Shown: positions 23,611 through 37,492 of the stretch, one piece after another
Layout: every line of letters starts with the position of its first letter
How positions within the stretch are numbered: the first letter of the stretch is position 1
Source: Desarmillaria ectypa
Lineage: Eukaryota; Basidiomycota; Agaricomycetes; Agaricales; Physalacriaceae
DNA: 64,000 nt
Assembly (NCBI GenBank): GCA_030407005.1
Contig: JAUDYN010000006.1
Span: 806,001-870,000 of the forward strand
Direction of reading: 5' to 3'
Program-made: the position numbers and the translations under genes
The notes under the pieces: generated by a model
Databases searched by the model: none
Told to the model about the DNA's origin: nothing
What the model saw: only the letters and a program-made list of their open reading frames with translations

Positions 23611-24405
23611 ATCCAAGTCTAGTCGTGGTTATCAAATCAATATTTTCTTCAAATTCACCATCGTTATCTTCCTCAGTATTTAAATAAAGGTTACCGGACG
23701 TTCTTTTTTCGTGTATTTCACCAGGGGTTATCGAGTATTTTTATATTATCCTTATGATACAAATGCGTCTTGGTCTTTGAAAAGAACAGATAAGAGCTTA
23801 GGAAAATGGAGAAAGCATCTTCCGATCAAATTCAAAAGATACGTACACGGCGGATATGTGTGACCAGGAAAACGTCAAGATTCTGCTCAAGGAATGTCCT
23901 GATTTGAGGCGGGCTACGACCTTCCGGTCCGAACTTGTCACAATCCGCTTCGGGGTTGTCTTGGTGAAGATCATTCAATCATGTCAGGACGTTGGACACT
24001 GATGCATGATGGGCCGGTAGTTCTCCAAGTCAGAATTTTACTTTGTGTCGAAAAGAAATCCTATTGAAATCAAGGCTCCCCAAATCGTACGTCAATTTGT
24101 CGCGTCCATTCGTCTCTGACCTGTCATATTTTTCAGAGAACCAATATAAAAGACATATAGTAGCCGTCTATGAATCATCAATGTTGGGGGCGGGGTGAAT
24201 AAGTACAAGAACTACCACTAATCTACTACAATCAGGAAGACCGGTAGCCATTCATAAAGTAGGGTAATACATACACGAACTTTCATCGAAATAGAGGTGA
24301 ATGAAGAACCATAATAGTGCCAGAGGTGGTCTGCGACTCGCCTCATCAAAATACATAAAGTGGGAGTAAAAAGTCGATAAACCATACTACATCGAGTGCC
24401 GTGGC
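23611..24405. other. convergent 3' region between the GMC and perilipin genes
   Basis: About 0.8 kb between two converging stop codons. It presumably contains both 3' UTRs. No coding signal, RNA gene or repeat was recognised. Confidence 0.5.
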
Positions 24406-25605
24406 TTATTGGGCATGACCGTTAATTCCATTTACTGTGGGTGGAGAAGAAGGGCTCCCAGGGACTGCAGCGCGGCCCCGAGCAAGAAGCTCCGTAACGG
24501 TCGCTTTCAAATTATCCAACAATGGCGACACCTGCTCCCTCACCTCAGCCCCAACGCGACCTACCTTCTCCGGCAAGGGCATATCCTTGGCCGACACAAT
24601 AGTGCGAAGGTCGGTGATTGTGGTAGTCAGACGCTGTGAGAAGCCGTTGTAGAGTTCCTGGACGTGAGGTGGGATCTGAGTTTGAAGCTGTGTCGTAGAG
24701 TTGTGCAAGGTAGAGGTGGCAGAGTTTTGAAGTGAGGCGGCCAGTGCCGTAGAAGAAGCCTGGAGTTTTTGGAGTTCTGCCAGCATGTTGTCTGAGAGAG
24801 TATGGATGCGAGTCTGGGCGTTGGTGATGGAGGAAGAAGCAAGAACACTGATTGAATGCGACGTTTCCGTTGCCTTTTGTCTGTTGTGGAGAGCAAACTT
24901 AGCGTCGTGATAGTGAGCGATAAAGAGGAACACATACATGAGAATCGAGTGTGCCTGGATCTGCTTTATTTGCTCGTTGGAATAACCGTAAAGTTGATCC
25001 TTGATGGACTTGGAAAGGGCAAGAGCGCGCTGATACTGATATTTGGATTCGGTCGGCGAAGAGGGTTGGGATTCAGGGCTGATCCGGGTGTATGCCCCTT
25101 CAACGTAGTTCAGGAGAGGTGTGAATTGCTAATCAAGAAATGTCAGAATTTTGGGGTTCGGTGTCATTAAGGGTAGAGTATTCACCTGGTCGATCCCTTG
25201 GGCGACATGGAAAGCTGGCTGCCTCACCTTCTCGTCGATAGCTTTCGAGGCACTAGCCCTACGCTCTCTAACAAGTTCGGCAACCTCTCCTGGCTTCGCG
25301 GTGAAAGCATACGGGTACCTGGACTCGACGACATCGACGGCCTTGTTCGCATAACCGTCTACACTTGCAATGTAGGGCGCGAGGCGAACCTGGATGGGTT
25401 CGGTGTACTTATAGGCAGAGGTGGAGAGGCCCTTGGCAGTCGAATATGGAGACTTGGTGTACGCGTTGGTAGCCAATGTTTGGCTGACAGCTTCGAGCGA
25501 AGACTGGATAAGCGGGATAGAAATTACGCGAGAAAACGCGGTAAACTCTGGGGTCGTCGTCGAAGAAGGCATCTGGACAGACGAATTTTCCGTCTTGGTC
25601 GACAT
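24406..25605 (-). CDS. fungal perilipin (lipid-droplet coat protein, Mpl1/Cap20-like)
   Basis: The product of about 360 residues begins MSTKTENSSVQMPSSTTTPE. The perilipin/PAT-like body includes FTAFSRVISIPLIQSSLEAV and SPYSTAKGLSTSAYKYTEPI, then APYIASVDGYANKAVDVVES and RYPYAF. The rest is an amphipathic helical coiled region (LQASSTALAASLQNSAT, TDLRTIVSAKDMPLPEKVG) ending NGINGHAQ. Two 57-nt introns are inferred, after QGIDQ and after AHSIL; the latter uses acceptor ACAACAG. Perilipins coat lipid droplets and limit lipolysis; in plant-pathogenic fungi they support appressorial turgor. A TATA box lies just upstream. The family call rests on overall pattern, not a catalytic motif. Confidence 0.8.
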
Positions 25606-25646
25606 GGTGGTGGTTGACGGGTAAGCTGGGTAAATGCACATCAAGG

Positions 25647-25655
25647 AATATATAC
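25647..25655 (-). promoter_or_regulatory. TATA box of the perilipin gene
   Basis: On the minus strand the run GTATATATTC lies about 42-50 nt upstream of the ATG at 25605. The motif match is strong, with slightly short spacing. Confidence 0.5.
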
Positions 25656-25660
25656 CCCAC

Positions 25661-28600
25661 CTCTCTTGCGCATGTGATAATGGCGGCTATCCATATATAG
25701 GCATACTTACTTCTTTTCGATGACTCGAATACGTAATGCTTATCTTGTTTTCTGAGACCCGCACTTATCTAAAACCGTACTTATCTACGATTCTCTATTC
25801 AGAAAACCCACTTCTTAGGGTCACGAAATACGGAAGATACGAGGGGAACGTGTGTCTCAATGGGGCTGAATTGCAATTCGATGCACGCCTTTTTTTCACA
25901 TGTTTCGATTCGCGACGCACGAGATTCTGCAGGATCTAGAGGAGGGTGAGGCAGAATCAGGAATGTTCGAGGCTCGTATCAATCAAAATGGAAGACGAAC
26001 CCTAACATCCGGATCCGTGTCAGTCTCGACGTGAGCACAAATGCGATATCCAGCGCTCGAACAAGGTCCGCCCCCAGGTGCGAGAGTTGATCATCGATAT
26101 CACCAGCCATCCTCTCATTGTTGCCGCCTGTTGCCGTTTTTCAATGCTACGGCAAAGGTTTTACTTGTTACCGGAAAGTTCTAAAGTGCTAATTCCCGTA
26201 GTGGTGATTTTCGAGAGGCGCTTTGTGTACACCTCTCCGATAACAAAGGGCGTTCATCAGATGTAAGCATTTGGGAGTGACTCGGTGATGCTAGTGATAC
26301 CTCATCAACATCGACCTCTAATATCATGAGAATCTTTCATTCAGGTTTCGGCTTAGTATCTCAATCCTCTTCGTCTTTGTCATTTATCCAATGAGATGAA
26401 ACAAATAGACGTAATAAATGTCGCGCTCTTTGGATCTACAGCTTGGGGTTCTCTTTGGAGAAGGGTGCTGCTACGCAAGAACACGGGATGCAGGTCTACT
26501 TCAAGGATACTTGGACATGTTTTTATTATGGATATCGAATCTTCACCGGTTTGTGTAAGAGTCAACACATGCCTGCTCTCGGTCTTTTCGGTCTTGACCT
26601 CGACCTACAGTACTGTTTCTTAATTTTTCTCTTCTTGCTGATACTAGAATATAACAGAACATTGTAGAATAGAATGCAACTCTTCTTTAGTATATAAATA
26701 CCGTTCACACCATTGTATTAGGACGCCTTTGCCAATCTACTTTCAATACACCCTCAGCTATGTTGAGTGCCGCTTGCTTTCACCTACGATCCGTATGAAG
26801 ATACCTCATTCAATGGATGTAAAATCGTCATCGATAATCAAGCGCTTACAAACTTTACAGTGTTGTGAACAACATGGGTCAAACGTATGCTGAGGATAAC
26901 GCAAGACAACATGGGAAAGAGTCTGAGATTCGATGAGGGGAAGAATGGCCAAGGTTCCACATCGGGGAACCACCGCTCGTAACCGTACACTGTGAGGAGT
27001 ATCGTGCAGATAAGGCAGAAGATTGAAGGGGTCTCAGCATTTAAGGTATGTCATTGGCCGGTTTAAACAGGCCCATAGTACAAAAACACTTCTTTGATCA
27101 TGCACTGGCACAGCATGTGGCTGGACTGTGGATCTCCAGCATTCATTTGAAGGTGAAGGGAGACACTCAGGCGCTCGACAATAAGTGATGGAGTTTGCAA
27201 ACCATCCGTCTAGGGCCTGCAGAAGCTACCCTCAATTATCTGAATACAGGCGTTTTGCCGTATGCTGACTCCAGGCAATTTTCTCTACGGAAATGCCATA
27301 AAGTGATTTCAGATGTGAATACGGTGAACACGTTCCTGACGTTCTCTTTTTTTTCATTTACAACGACGGAGATATCTACGAACCCACGTTCATCGCGCCG
27401 TAAAGCAACACGTTGTCATGATTTACCCCAAAGACATCCCCTTCCCACCGAAGGATACACCCCTGGGAGGCCATGAGCATAGGACCGCCGTGATCGTATG
27501 ATTATCGCACCTTTACTACCTGCGAAGACTTCTAAATATATACCTCAGAAAGAATGATCTACGAGAAAAAGCTGCCAGTACGCACCATAACTACTAGCCG
27601 GCGTTCCCTTGACCAATAAACTGGAGTCGCCAAAACGAGGATAATTAGATAGAGTTTAGAGGTCCCGAAAGTGGCGATATCTGTAGATACAAACGTACGG
27701 ATGGCGACCGCAGAGACGGCTTGAACTTATGGGACGAAGGCTACACACGATGTCAGCATCGACGTTGAGATTCCCATAGAACTTCGGATCCTACTGGAGA
27801 CCGCGTGTCAGAAACGAGGACCGTTCATTATCATGCTGGAATAGCCCGAATGGGAATTTACAGCTCAGTCTTCGAGCTTCGTCCACCATATTCTTGAGTG
27901 GTCTAGCACGTTTCGTAATGTATCCGAACACAATGTGCTGAAGTTCATCGCGTCTTCGAGTAACAGTGCTACCACAAATTTCATGCGATATCCCTGAGGG
28001 CGGTAGCGCGTCTCGGTCCAGTTGCCGGAACTTGAGTTCCGTCCAAGTAAGCCACATTCGATGGCCCTAGACGAGTAGTCAAGCAGTTCAGTAAATACCC
28101 CAATACTGCGACACAAAAATAATGCCAAGGAGGTATGGACTGTGTCATGTGGTAAATGTATTAAGAGTCTAGTCGCGAATTCCGTTCATGTGGTAATGGA
28201 CTGACATAATGCGCGATGTAGAATGTACGAGAAACAAGAAGGAAGCCTGGCGTGAGAGTGCTGTAGTAGCGGCGTCTCGCAGTGAATGTGAGAGCCAGGA
28301 ACCACAATGAGGAAGTCAGAGTTGAACATGAAAGAAGGTACAACCTAGAGAGCAATGGGGATTGCGGCGAGATTTTGATACAAGACATGTGAAAACACAG
28401 ATGGAGACGTAAGCTTCAAGGACGAGAGCAGCTATCAGGTGGAATACGCAGCCTAGGCTATGCTGATGAAAAGATAGAATCCCCGAGTCGGAAGAAGCAT
28501 TGTTGAGAATAGGGAATGATAAGGGTAAGTAATGTGTTGTAACTATTGCAGTGGGAGGCTTGCTGAGTAGAGAACACTAAATTGTTAGCTACTAGAGCTC

Positions 28601-28948
28601 AAGACGAGCTCCTTAAATACTACAGAATGTATCTAGAATGTTCTACTAAAGTACCTAATTATATCCTAGTATCGTGCCAAATTGATGGTACCGAAGGTTC
28701 GGGAATCTTCTGGCACATGCTTGAAGTTGCAAATCCCAACATAATGTTACATGGAGGTCGAAAGAAGAGGGAAGAATTGGACAATAACCTGAACGGTCCG
28801 GACTTGTCCGGAACGGCTACTCCGTGTCGGCATCTCGGCATCTGTCGATGGAATAGGAACAAATAACGCGTCGCTCACGTGGTACCTCGAACCTCGGCCT
28901 CGTCACCTTTCGGAATTTCCGAGTCTCATCTCATCTCATTCTCTTCCA
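25661..28948. other. 3.3-kb stretch without a supportable gene
   Basis: This is the longest non-genic stretch in the window. Short frames exist, for instance 27723-28010 (+), which reads VSIDVEIPIELRILLE and PEWEFTAQSSSFVHHILEWS around an in-frame TAG, but no family was recognised. An orphan TATA-like run lies at 26691. The right end is the separase promoter. It may hold relics of decayed genes or a non-coding transcript. Confidence 0.45.
26691..26700 (+). promoter_or_regulatory. orphan TATA-like element
   Basis: TATATAAATA is followed about 60 nt later by an ATG. That start opens only a very short spliceable frame of about 21 codons (MLSAACFHLRS, then CCEQHGSNVC). No gene can be supported, so this may be a relic promoter or chance. 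Confidence 0.2.
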
Positions 28949-31900
28949 ATGTCTGTCGCGTCCACATCTCGTCGGACTCGAGCTGGTAATGGTATACCAA
29001 AGACGTCTGAAGTAGACCACCTTGCAGATCAATTGGCCTCTGGTCTCAGCATCACCAACGCGAAAGGGAAGGAGAAAGCTCAGACACCTGCCCTTAGTGT
29101 AGAAAGGCAGAAGGTCTCCGCTATGCGCGCTGTAAACTCCGCCTCTCAGTCGCTGGCATCGATAGTTGCTTCGGGTTGGAAAAGGTCGACTAGTGATTCG
29201 CCCAGAAAGCTGACAGAGGCAAAATCGGCCGCTACGTCAGCTGTCACTCACATAGCATCTCTGCGAGAGCTCTGCCCTGGAGTAGATGTTGAGCGGGCCG
29301 CTATGAGTGTTTTGGGAAAGCTTGTAGCGCTGGATATGGTGCGCCACTCTACTCTGGATTATACTCAGCCACTAACATATTTGTAGCATGATGTTGCACT
29401 GCTCTCCTTGCCTGACATGCACTCCAGTCTCTGCAGGCTTCTCTCTGTGACAATTCCTTCGAAATCAAACTCGTCTGACAAGCTTCATCTGATTACCGTG
29501 CCTATTCCCGCGATGCCCTCCTCTATCGAACCCGCCCTTTTGACTCTGGTATCTAATTATTTTATGTATGCGCTGGTGGTCATCACATCGACGTATTTCC
29601 CGCCGCCGAAATCAACCTTACGACCAAGCAAGTTACCCACTGACTTTCTGACAAATCTGGCGGACACGCTACGAAATGAATTCACCCTCATGTCCTGGAT
29701 GCCGTTCTTTCAACGTCTTCCGGCTAAACACATCGACTTCATCCTCACCCGAATCTATTCTGTACTCACCAAATCTATCCCGGCCGAAATCATGCAATCC
29801 AATGCGTCATCTGCATTCTTCATCCGGATGCACGCCCTGTGTTGTTTGGCCTATACGAGCCCCGGTACTGTTGGAAGTCAAGACATCTTCTGGGAGCAAC
29901 CCACGAAGTACGCCGCTGTTTATATGAAATCCTTGCTTTCGGAGCAGCCTTCCTCGTCGGATGTGCATCAACAAGCCGCAAATATATTGGTCATGGCGTT
30001 TTCCCACCTGGTCGCGATTGCAGAGACAAATCAGGACAGTGCAAACTTTCTCAAAGGGAAGGGCTTCGTGGCATTTTGCGAATACTGGACAGAGCTCGCA
30101 AATCGTGTAAGAAATTTCTTACTCATGCTCATTTATAACTTAGGATTCTTCGCCACAGAACGGGAATGTTGCCTTGTTGGATAAGATCGTCGGTCTTATA
30201 CATCGTGCATCTCCAAGAAAAGAAGTACTTCAATCCCAGGACGATACAGAAAAGCCAGATCCGGGAGCAAATGAACCGAAACTGCCACCGCCTAAATTGG
30301 ATAGAGCACACTTTTGTGCCGACCTTACGCGCACCGCGACCTTATTAGACAAGCCAGGCGAAGGTAAGCTATGCATATTGTACTGATCAGAAAACTGGCG
30401 TTTATGCACAAAAGGTTCTTTGTGTGATGCCTTGGACATCACTATGGCACTTCTGAACGAGACGGCCATGGATTTGCGCCGAGATCCAGACATCTCGTGG
30501 ATGGAGGGCAAAGGTGATCGTGCACTGGAAAGACTGCGAAGGGCTGCCGTCAAGACCCTCGAAGCCACGTCTGGCGGTTCTGACACCCGGTTCAAAGATG
30601 TCTCTGAGATCCGTTCTCTTCTGGAGCTGATTGTTGATATTCTGGAGCAGGTCATTAAGGTGGTAAGTGCTATGGCCTGATCATTTGTATTTTAGCTGAC
30701 AATCTGCCAGAAACCTTCGAAAAACACCTTGACGCAGGCGCTCGATACGCTTTTTGTATTGTCACGGTTGCGGTTGGACGTCTCAAACATCCGAACTTAT
30801 GCCCCTGCACACAACTATCTAGCGCAGGCAGCAACACTAGTCGAACTGGGTCAAGAATGTATCACTGGCTTTGATAAGGCAAACTTTATACGCTGCGTAT
30901 CTGGGGCTTTTCATAACGCTGGCGGAACCTTGTATCAGTCCAAACGGCATGCTTTTGCCATCAGTTTTTTTAAGGATGGCTGCAAGCTTGGTTCGAAGGC
31001 TTTGAGCCTCCGATCACGCTCTGGATCCGAAGGAGACGACAGAGAAGGTGGATGGACTCAACTGAACAACCAATTGTACCGACGCTGGCAGCTGCTGGGT
31101 CTCTGCTATGCGAAGATTGGTGATAGAAAGGTTGGCCACTGCCTCATATTGGTTTCGCTATCTCATTTTGAAGTAGCCTGCTCACGAAGCATTTGTACAA
31201 TGCATAAGGGCATTCCCCTACCAAGCGTCAGACTTCGTGCAGCGCTCTGGAAATGCTAGCCTTAGTGCTCTCTTCGACTGTTCACCCGCTGTCAAGGAAC
31301 TGTGCAACATTGTGGACAAGGTTACTTACGAAGGCGTATGCGATTTGATGTTGTTTCATCCTGATGTATCCCTGCGATTTGCCGGGGTCGACGATCCAAG
31401 TGTCGTTGGGGCACTTCTAGAACGACAACTGGAATGTTTGGAACCCCATCTTGCGAAGAAATCCGTCCAGGCGGTAGTAGTGGGGTTGTTGAAGGATGCA
31501 ACGGAAGTATATGCTTGTTCAGGCATGCCTTTGCGGCGTGCCAGGGTCCTGATCAAGTCTTTAATATTCGCATATCATTGCGGGCTAGATATCATCAGTC
31601 AAATCGGAACGCCTGACGACGTTGTTGTTGGCATACTCGCTCTTATGAGTGAGGTAAGAGGATTCCATTGTGGCGTTTGTCATATACTGATGGATTTTTC
31701 CCCAGCACCCAGCGAAAGATGTCGGGCTTGTAGTGTATTCCTCACAGTATCGTGCCCTGGCTCATATCTGGCAAGCTATGCATGCGCATCGTCGTGCTGA
31801 TCTGCAGCAGATGGCCTTACTTATTGAAGGTTCAGATGCTGCTTGCGAGATTTTGCGATCTCATTTGCAACCAGGAGCTGACGCCAAGATGTCCCGGAAG

Positions 31901-34900
31901 ACAACACCTAAGCAGTCTTCAGCCAAGAAAGTGACGAAAACAACGTCTAGTACGAGACGGACGACGGCTAAGAAGACGCTGGCAAAGACACCCACTACGC
32001 CTAAGCCTCGTCAGCGCAATGGTTAGTGATCATCAACCTAATGAACCACATATTTTAATTCGATGTCTTTGCAGCTCTGGAAGATGTACCACTCAACACG
32101 GAAACACCTGCTCAGACAGCTACTCAATCCTCCACCTCCAGCGTCGTGTTTGAAGACGCGGAGAAACTTTTGGACGCTCTTCGTAAGTCCTCCTTGTCAC
32201 GCTACTCCCTACTCTTCAATGCCCAATTCCTTTCAGAATTGTTGATTCACATTCTTGGCGTGCTATCCCTTTTGATACCTAGAGCGAATGCCTTGGACGT
32301 CATGCGAAGAATATCTGAATGTTCAGTGGGTTGCTCGAGCGATAGTAAGGCATTCCTTTTTTTATAATACATTCAGGCTCATACTGTTGCAGGTTATGTG
32401 TGGGCTTCAACACAGCTAGCTCATGACTATGTAAGCCTTGGAAGAATGAAGAGGGCAAACAAAATCTTCAGTCAACTATCTCCGACGGTGCAATCCGGAC
32501 AGGTCTCTTTCGATGTGGCAATTACATTTCTCCTCCGCTTTGCAGAATTTAGGGCTATACTCGATGATGTAGTGCAGAGGTGGGTCCTAGTGTCATTAGT
32601 CGGCTGCTTGTCATGACATCCGTCCAAAGTTCCGATCTATACCAAGCAGCTCTGGACTTGTCGGATCATCTGAAAGAGGACAAGACGTTGCCTCCTTTGC
32701 AACGTCTTCAAAAGCGTATCGTTCGCATCGAAAAGACGGCTATGGCTTTTCATGTCCATTCACTTATTCAATCCTGTAAAGTAAGCTTCAAATGCTCGTT
32801 AGGCGCTTCGACTCTAATCATACTACAGGACGACACCGCGACCTATCTCGATGGTCTTCTTCAATCCTTGAGGCAGTGGAATCGCGCCTTCGATGCCCTC
32901 TCACGTCTTCAACCTCCGTCTTCAAAACCCAAGCCCTACGACGAAACGGACCCTTTCACAGATCCCGCCACATCACGGAAGTCCGGGGAGGCGTCGTCTA
33001 ATCCTGGAAAGAAAGAGTTCTCACGACGGGAAGCTATGAATGAGTTGGGCTGGCGTATATCAGAGGGTCTGATGTTGACACTATTTGCCCTATGTGATGG
33101 GTATGCAACTCAAGGTTCAGCTCGTGAAGCAGAATTCTTCGCGCAACAGGCAGAGGATCTTGCCCAGTCTTTGAATGCTCCTGCGATGATAGCGCGAGCT
33201 TTGATTCGGAAAGCAGAATTGCAGTTGCATCAGGAAAAACTCGAAGAAGGCCGAGAAAGTTTGGCGACAGCTCTTCAGCTGATGTGTGATGACACGGGCA
33301 TTGATTTGGCTGACATACATCGGCTCCGTGGGCAATTTAGTCAAGACGATGCTGATACCGACTACCAGGTGGCGGCGCAGATTTTGGAGCAGTTCGACAA
33401 GACTTTCGGACTTTTCGATGGTCTGGCATTCGGGTATGCTCCCCTGTATGTTTTCAGGATGAATGGCTCATGAAAAATGCAGACCCCGAGGATCCACAGG
33501 TGCAGAGCTGATGGTGCCTGGATTGCTTACGAAACTCTTACGGAACCGAAGTACATGCCCCATTTTTGGTTTCTTCGTGTTGTCTCAATCCTTCTCTAGT
33601 CTGGCACCTTCGTGACGACAATGAGGAGCAATCTACCGAACTACTGGAGAAGTTCATGTGTTTATCCTACAACTCTCAAACCAAGGTATTACCTTCAACT
33701 TCTTTGCTTGATGTCTTAGTCTGATTCTGTTCCAGGCGGAAGAAAACAGTCTAATTGCGAAACTGACCCTTTATGGGGTTTACAAGCGTTTCCGCGCTGA
33801 CATGTTCTTGAGTTCTCTCACAGAGTCTAGTAGGCGCCCTTGTATTTCTTCCTGATCGGCATACTGAAGAACTGCTATAGCAATAGCTCTGCCGTTAGGA
33901 ACGATGGGTGCGGGCATGCCTACGTTGTCAGGGACATCGCTGGAAATCTCGCGAAGTCTTGAAGCAGCAGCTCGATTGTTTTGCGATAACTTGAAGCTCA
34001 CGGCGCATAATGGCGATGTGTCGCACGTCCGCGAAGCAGCTATCAAGTTGGCGCTCATAAGGGCCTTCCAGACATCCTTAGGAAAATCAGGAACGGATGG
34101 ACCTCTCCTAGTGGCTAATCTTCTAGGTATTTTTTCTCTCGTATATCAAACCGTTGAGGTATTTACCCTCGCCTCAGACGCTTCCTCTGCCATAACGCTT
34201 CGACGCGAGATGTATGAGGCCATCCTTCACAAGTTCTCTACTGTAGTTTCCTTGGATGATTGCCGGTGGCCGCTTGTGTCTGCATCGAGAACTCCCCGGA
34301 TCAGTAGCAGGTCCGTTCTCCGGCGGCCTCTCACTAGTGACGCGTCCGACGATGAAACGGACGAGGCGGAATCATCACTCAAGGACTATTGGGATTGTGT
34401 GCAACGGCAGTATCGATCTCGACCCTTTGATATCCCGACTTTATCAACGTGCCAAATGGCATCACTTCCGGCCACTTGGTCGGTCGTGCACATGAGTGTC
34501 ACCGAGGACAAAAGTACGTTGTTCATCACTCGACAGTATGGGGGAGGCATTCGCGATAGAGACTTGGTCTTCTGTGTGCCATTGAAGGGCCGGCGAGATG
34601 GTGAAGGGGACGAGGAGCATCTGACGTTCGAGGATGCAATTATCGAATTCCAGGACATAATACGATCAAGCAACCAGACAACGACAGCAGCCGTTGGTAT
34701 TAAGCCCAATGACGACGATGCGAAATCCAAATGGTGGAAAGAGCGTGCTGAGTTGGACACCAGGTTGCGAGAACTGCTGCAGAACATCGAGTTTTGCTGG
34801 TTGGGGGCTTTTAAGGTGCGTATATGATGCCGTCTCTTTTCTGGTACTGACAGACATTGTTAGACTATTCTCAGCCCGCGTCCGCGACTTTCCACCGAGG

Positions 34901-36139
34901 AAATTACACATTTACGCTCCTTGTTCGATAAAGCCTTCCAGCGAGGACTGCACCTCCAAGACAAGAAGACCAAGCAAAAAGCAATAGGGCACCGAAAGAT
35001 CGCTTCCGATTACCAAATGCCTAATCGGGTAACCCTTGATGATACACTCATGGAGTGCTTCTCTACCTTGTCTCCTCAATGTCAGGACGAGGAACTAGAA
35101 GATCTCGTTTACTTCATGCTCGATCTGTACCAGTTTCATGGTGTTTCCGTGGCCATCGCTGAGATCGATGTGACTCAGGTGGTCGTCGATTTGCGCTCAG
35201 CATTGGAGGACCATGTTTCCCGGAGGACTAAAAAGGCACATAAAGCCCCGCAGCAGGACGAACACATTTTCTTAGTCTTGGACAAGGACATCCAAGGCTT
35301 GCCTTGGGAAAATATTCCTATCTTGCGAGGCCGAAGTATCAGTCGCATTCCGAGTGTCGAGTTCCTTTTGGACAGAGTTGAATTCTCACGTTGGCAATGG
35401 AAGGCGCGATGCAGATCGAGTGTTAATTCGAATGTAGATAGAGCATTTGTGGATCCTCGAAAAGGGTACTACGTGCTTAATCCAAGTGGCGATCTTAGTC
35501 GCACGGAAGGGAGGTTTAGAGAGTGGGCAGAGGACATGGACACTGTAGGTTGGCAGGGAATGGTTGGGCGACCGCCCAGTGAGCAGCAATTCCTGAACGC
35601 ATTGCAAGACAGGGACCTCGTTATGTTGGTATACTCTTGTTGCGTTTCGGGCTCCGGAACTGATATTGTTATTGCTTCAGGTATTTCGGTCATGGCGGTG
35701 GAGAGCAATATGTTCGTTCACATAGGATCCGTCATCTCCCTCGGTGTGCCGCTGTCATGCTCTGGGGATGTTCTTCGGGTTTCTTGCGGGAGATGGGTCA
35801 CTTTGATCGCGTTGGCGCCCCTTATAATTATATGATTGCTGGGTGGTAAGTGACTCATTACTCTAGAACTAAAGCGAGTTTACTGATGACATTCTCAGTC
35901 CAACGTTGGTTGCCAACCTATGGGATGTGACTGACAAAGACATCGATAAATTCTCACAGTCGGTATTTGACAAGTTGCGTCTCACTAGAGACCATGTACA
36001 GGACTGGACAGTCGAGTCGATGATGAACACTGAGAGGACATCTCTTGTTGCAGCCGTCGCTCAGTCGAGAGATGTGTGCAAGTTAAAGTATCTCACTGGA
36101 GCGGCGCCAGTGGTGTACGGTATACCTTTCTATCTATGA
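28949..36139 (+). CDS. ESP1: separase (ESP1/Cut1), C50 caspase-fold protease
   Basis: Separase cleaves cohesin Scc1 at anaphase to release sister chromatids. The product is roughly 2,000 residues over about 20 exons, starting MSVASTSRRTRAGNG. The N-terminal two thirds is helical-repeat (TPR/ARM-like) sequence. The C-terminal protease domain holds HIFLVLDKDIQGLPWENIPI and RGRSISRIPSVEFLLDR, then KGYYVLNPSGDLSRTEGRF. The catalytic His is in YFGHGGGEQYVRSHRIRHLP and the catalytic Cys in AVMLWGCSSGFLREMGHFD. The end reads CPTLVANLWDVTDKDIDKFS and APVVYGIPFYL. A Lys/Thr/Ser-rich basic linker (31890-32010) may be disordered. The start ATG lies in a TCTCATC-rich 5' leader. Catalytic residues look intact. 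Confidence 0.95.
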
Positions 36140-37492
36140 TCTTAAGGATGCTCTTTAAGAAGTAATTTAAATAATGACATTCACATACCGGAACAGTGCA
36201 TATTTACTACCTGGCCATTAGGCTGCATATACCCACCAAATTCATGTAGGCTTGCGAAAAGATGGAAGCCTTTGTCACTTCTATACATCCTTACCCACAT
36301 CGTTCTTTCGCTACGTCAAGCACGGTTAACTTCAGGGTTGGTATGACAGATCATGCACATGTGAGACGTACGAAAATTAGGTGTGGATGCGGTGGAATAT
36401 CCCGATTGTGTCAGCTCGTCTCTCTGCGGGAAGGAGTAGTCGGTGAATGTATCTCAAAGCTATCTGATGATCGATGATGGAGCAACCAAGGTAGGCTTCA
36501 CGTTATGACTAGGCTCAAATTTCAGATCAGGTCTGCCAAAATATGTATCCACACTGTTGATCCCTGACAAAATTTCATTGACGTACTATTTTGATTGCAA
36601 GTTTACCTGACGCCTGATGCAATGCACTAATGGCCGACCCCGAACTAAACTTAGTATTCCACATGATATGTCCTAATCGTAGAAGGGCCTGCAGCAACAC
36701 TCCCCTTAAATCTTAAACCGCTCTAGCGGGACGAATACTTTATGCGCAAGAATGCAATTCGTTACCATACAAGGCTTCTGCAGTTTTTGCCGACACTGAC
36801 TTACTCCGCCAGGGAGCTATTGCGAAGTTCGCGCATTCATAAAAACGGGAAGAATTCACAGACCGACCCTGAGCGAACTTGATGATGAGGGGGTGGAAGA
36901 ATAATTTGGAACAGGGTCGATGACAGACGGGTACAAGCAAACACCAAGGAGACGAGGGCGATGACAAAAGCCGAAGCCGAAGCCTCTTTCGCGCTACTTA
37001 TCATACTTAGCCCAGGACACGGTCGCTGTCGTCAAACCATTCTCACTACCGCCTAGTACGAAACATGTGCATTGCGAAAATTGAAACCCAAAACTTCCCC
37101 CTTCTAACTTTAGATGACGAAAAGAACCTCCAGTATTTTTTAAAAAAACTAGGAAAACCACATAAATTAAAAATTGTGCCGGTTCGATCGGGTCCGCTAT
37201 TTTCGCCTTCTACAGTTGCAATGATTCTGCGTGTAAGTACTCTAGACATATCTTGAACTGCAGATAGCTTCAATTTCAGACTAGAGGTATTTGAGGCCTG
37301 TAAAATCCTTTGGACCCTGTGTACGAGGCCACCCTGTCAGACCCAGTTACACAGGTATGCGCTCTGCGAGTGCGGCCTAGTACCACCACCAGGGTAGAAT
37401 GAAGCCGTGTCTGGTGCGGTTCAAGGCGTCATAGCGTCTCTGTGATCGCCGCGACCTTAGAATTCTTTTCTTCGAGTGCCCAGTCCATCGGC
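36140..37492. other. intergenic, 1.35 kb, nothing recognised
   Basis: Only short overlapping frames on both strands, none with a family motif or convincing splice structure. The 5' exons and promoter of the following DUF6534-like gene may extend into the right end. Confidence 0.45.

Noticed and set aside
28628..28645. CTAGAATGTTCTAC, also at about 41993-42006, resembling a paired heat-shock element upstream of separase and the MYND gene
   Set aside because: Only two GAA/TTC units and two copies in 64 kb of AT-rich intergenic DNA. This is likely by chance and there is no third unit as in a functional element.
30420..34050. Long minus-strand frames inside the separase gene (for example 30230-30655 and 33780-34058)
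   Set aside because: They are antisense shadows of conserved separase exons and carry no domain of their own.
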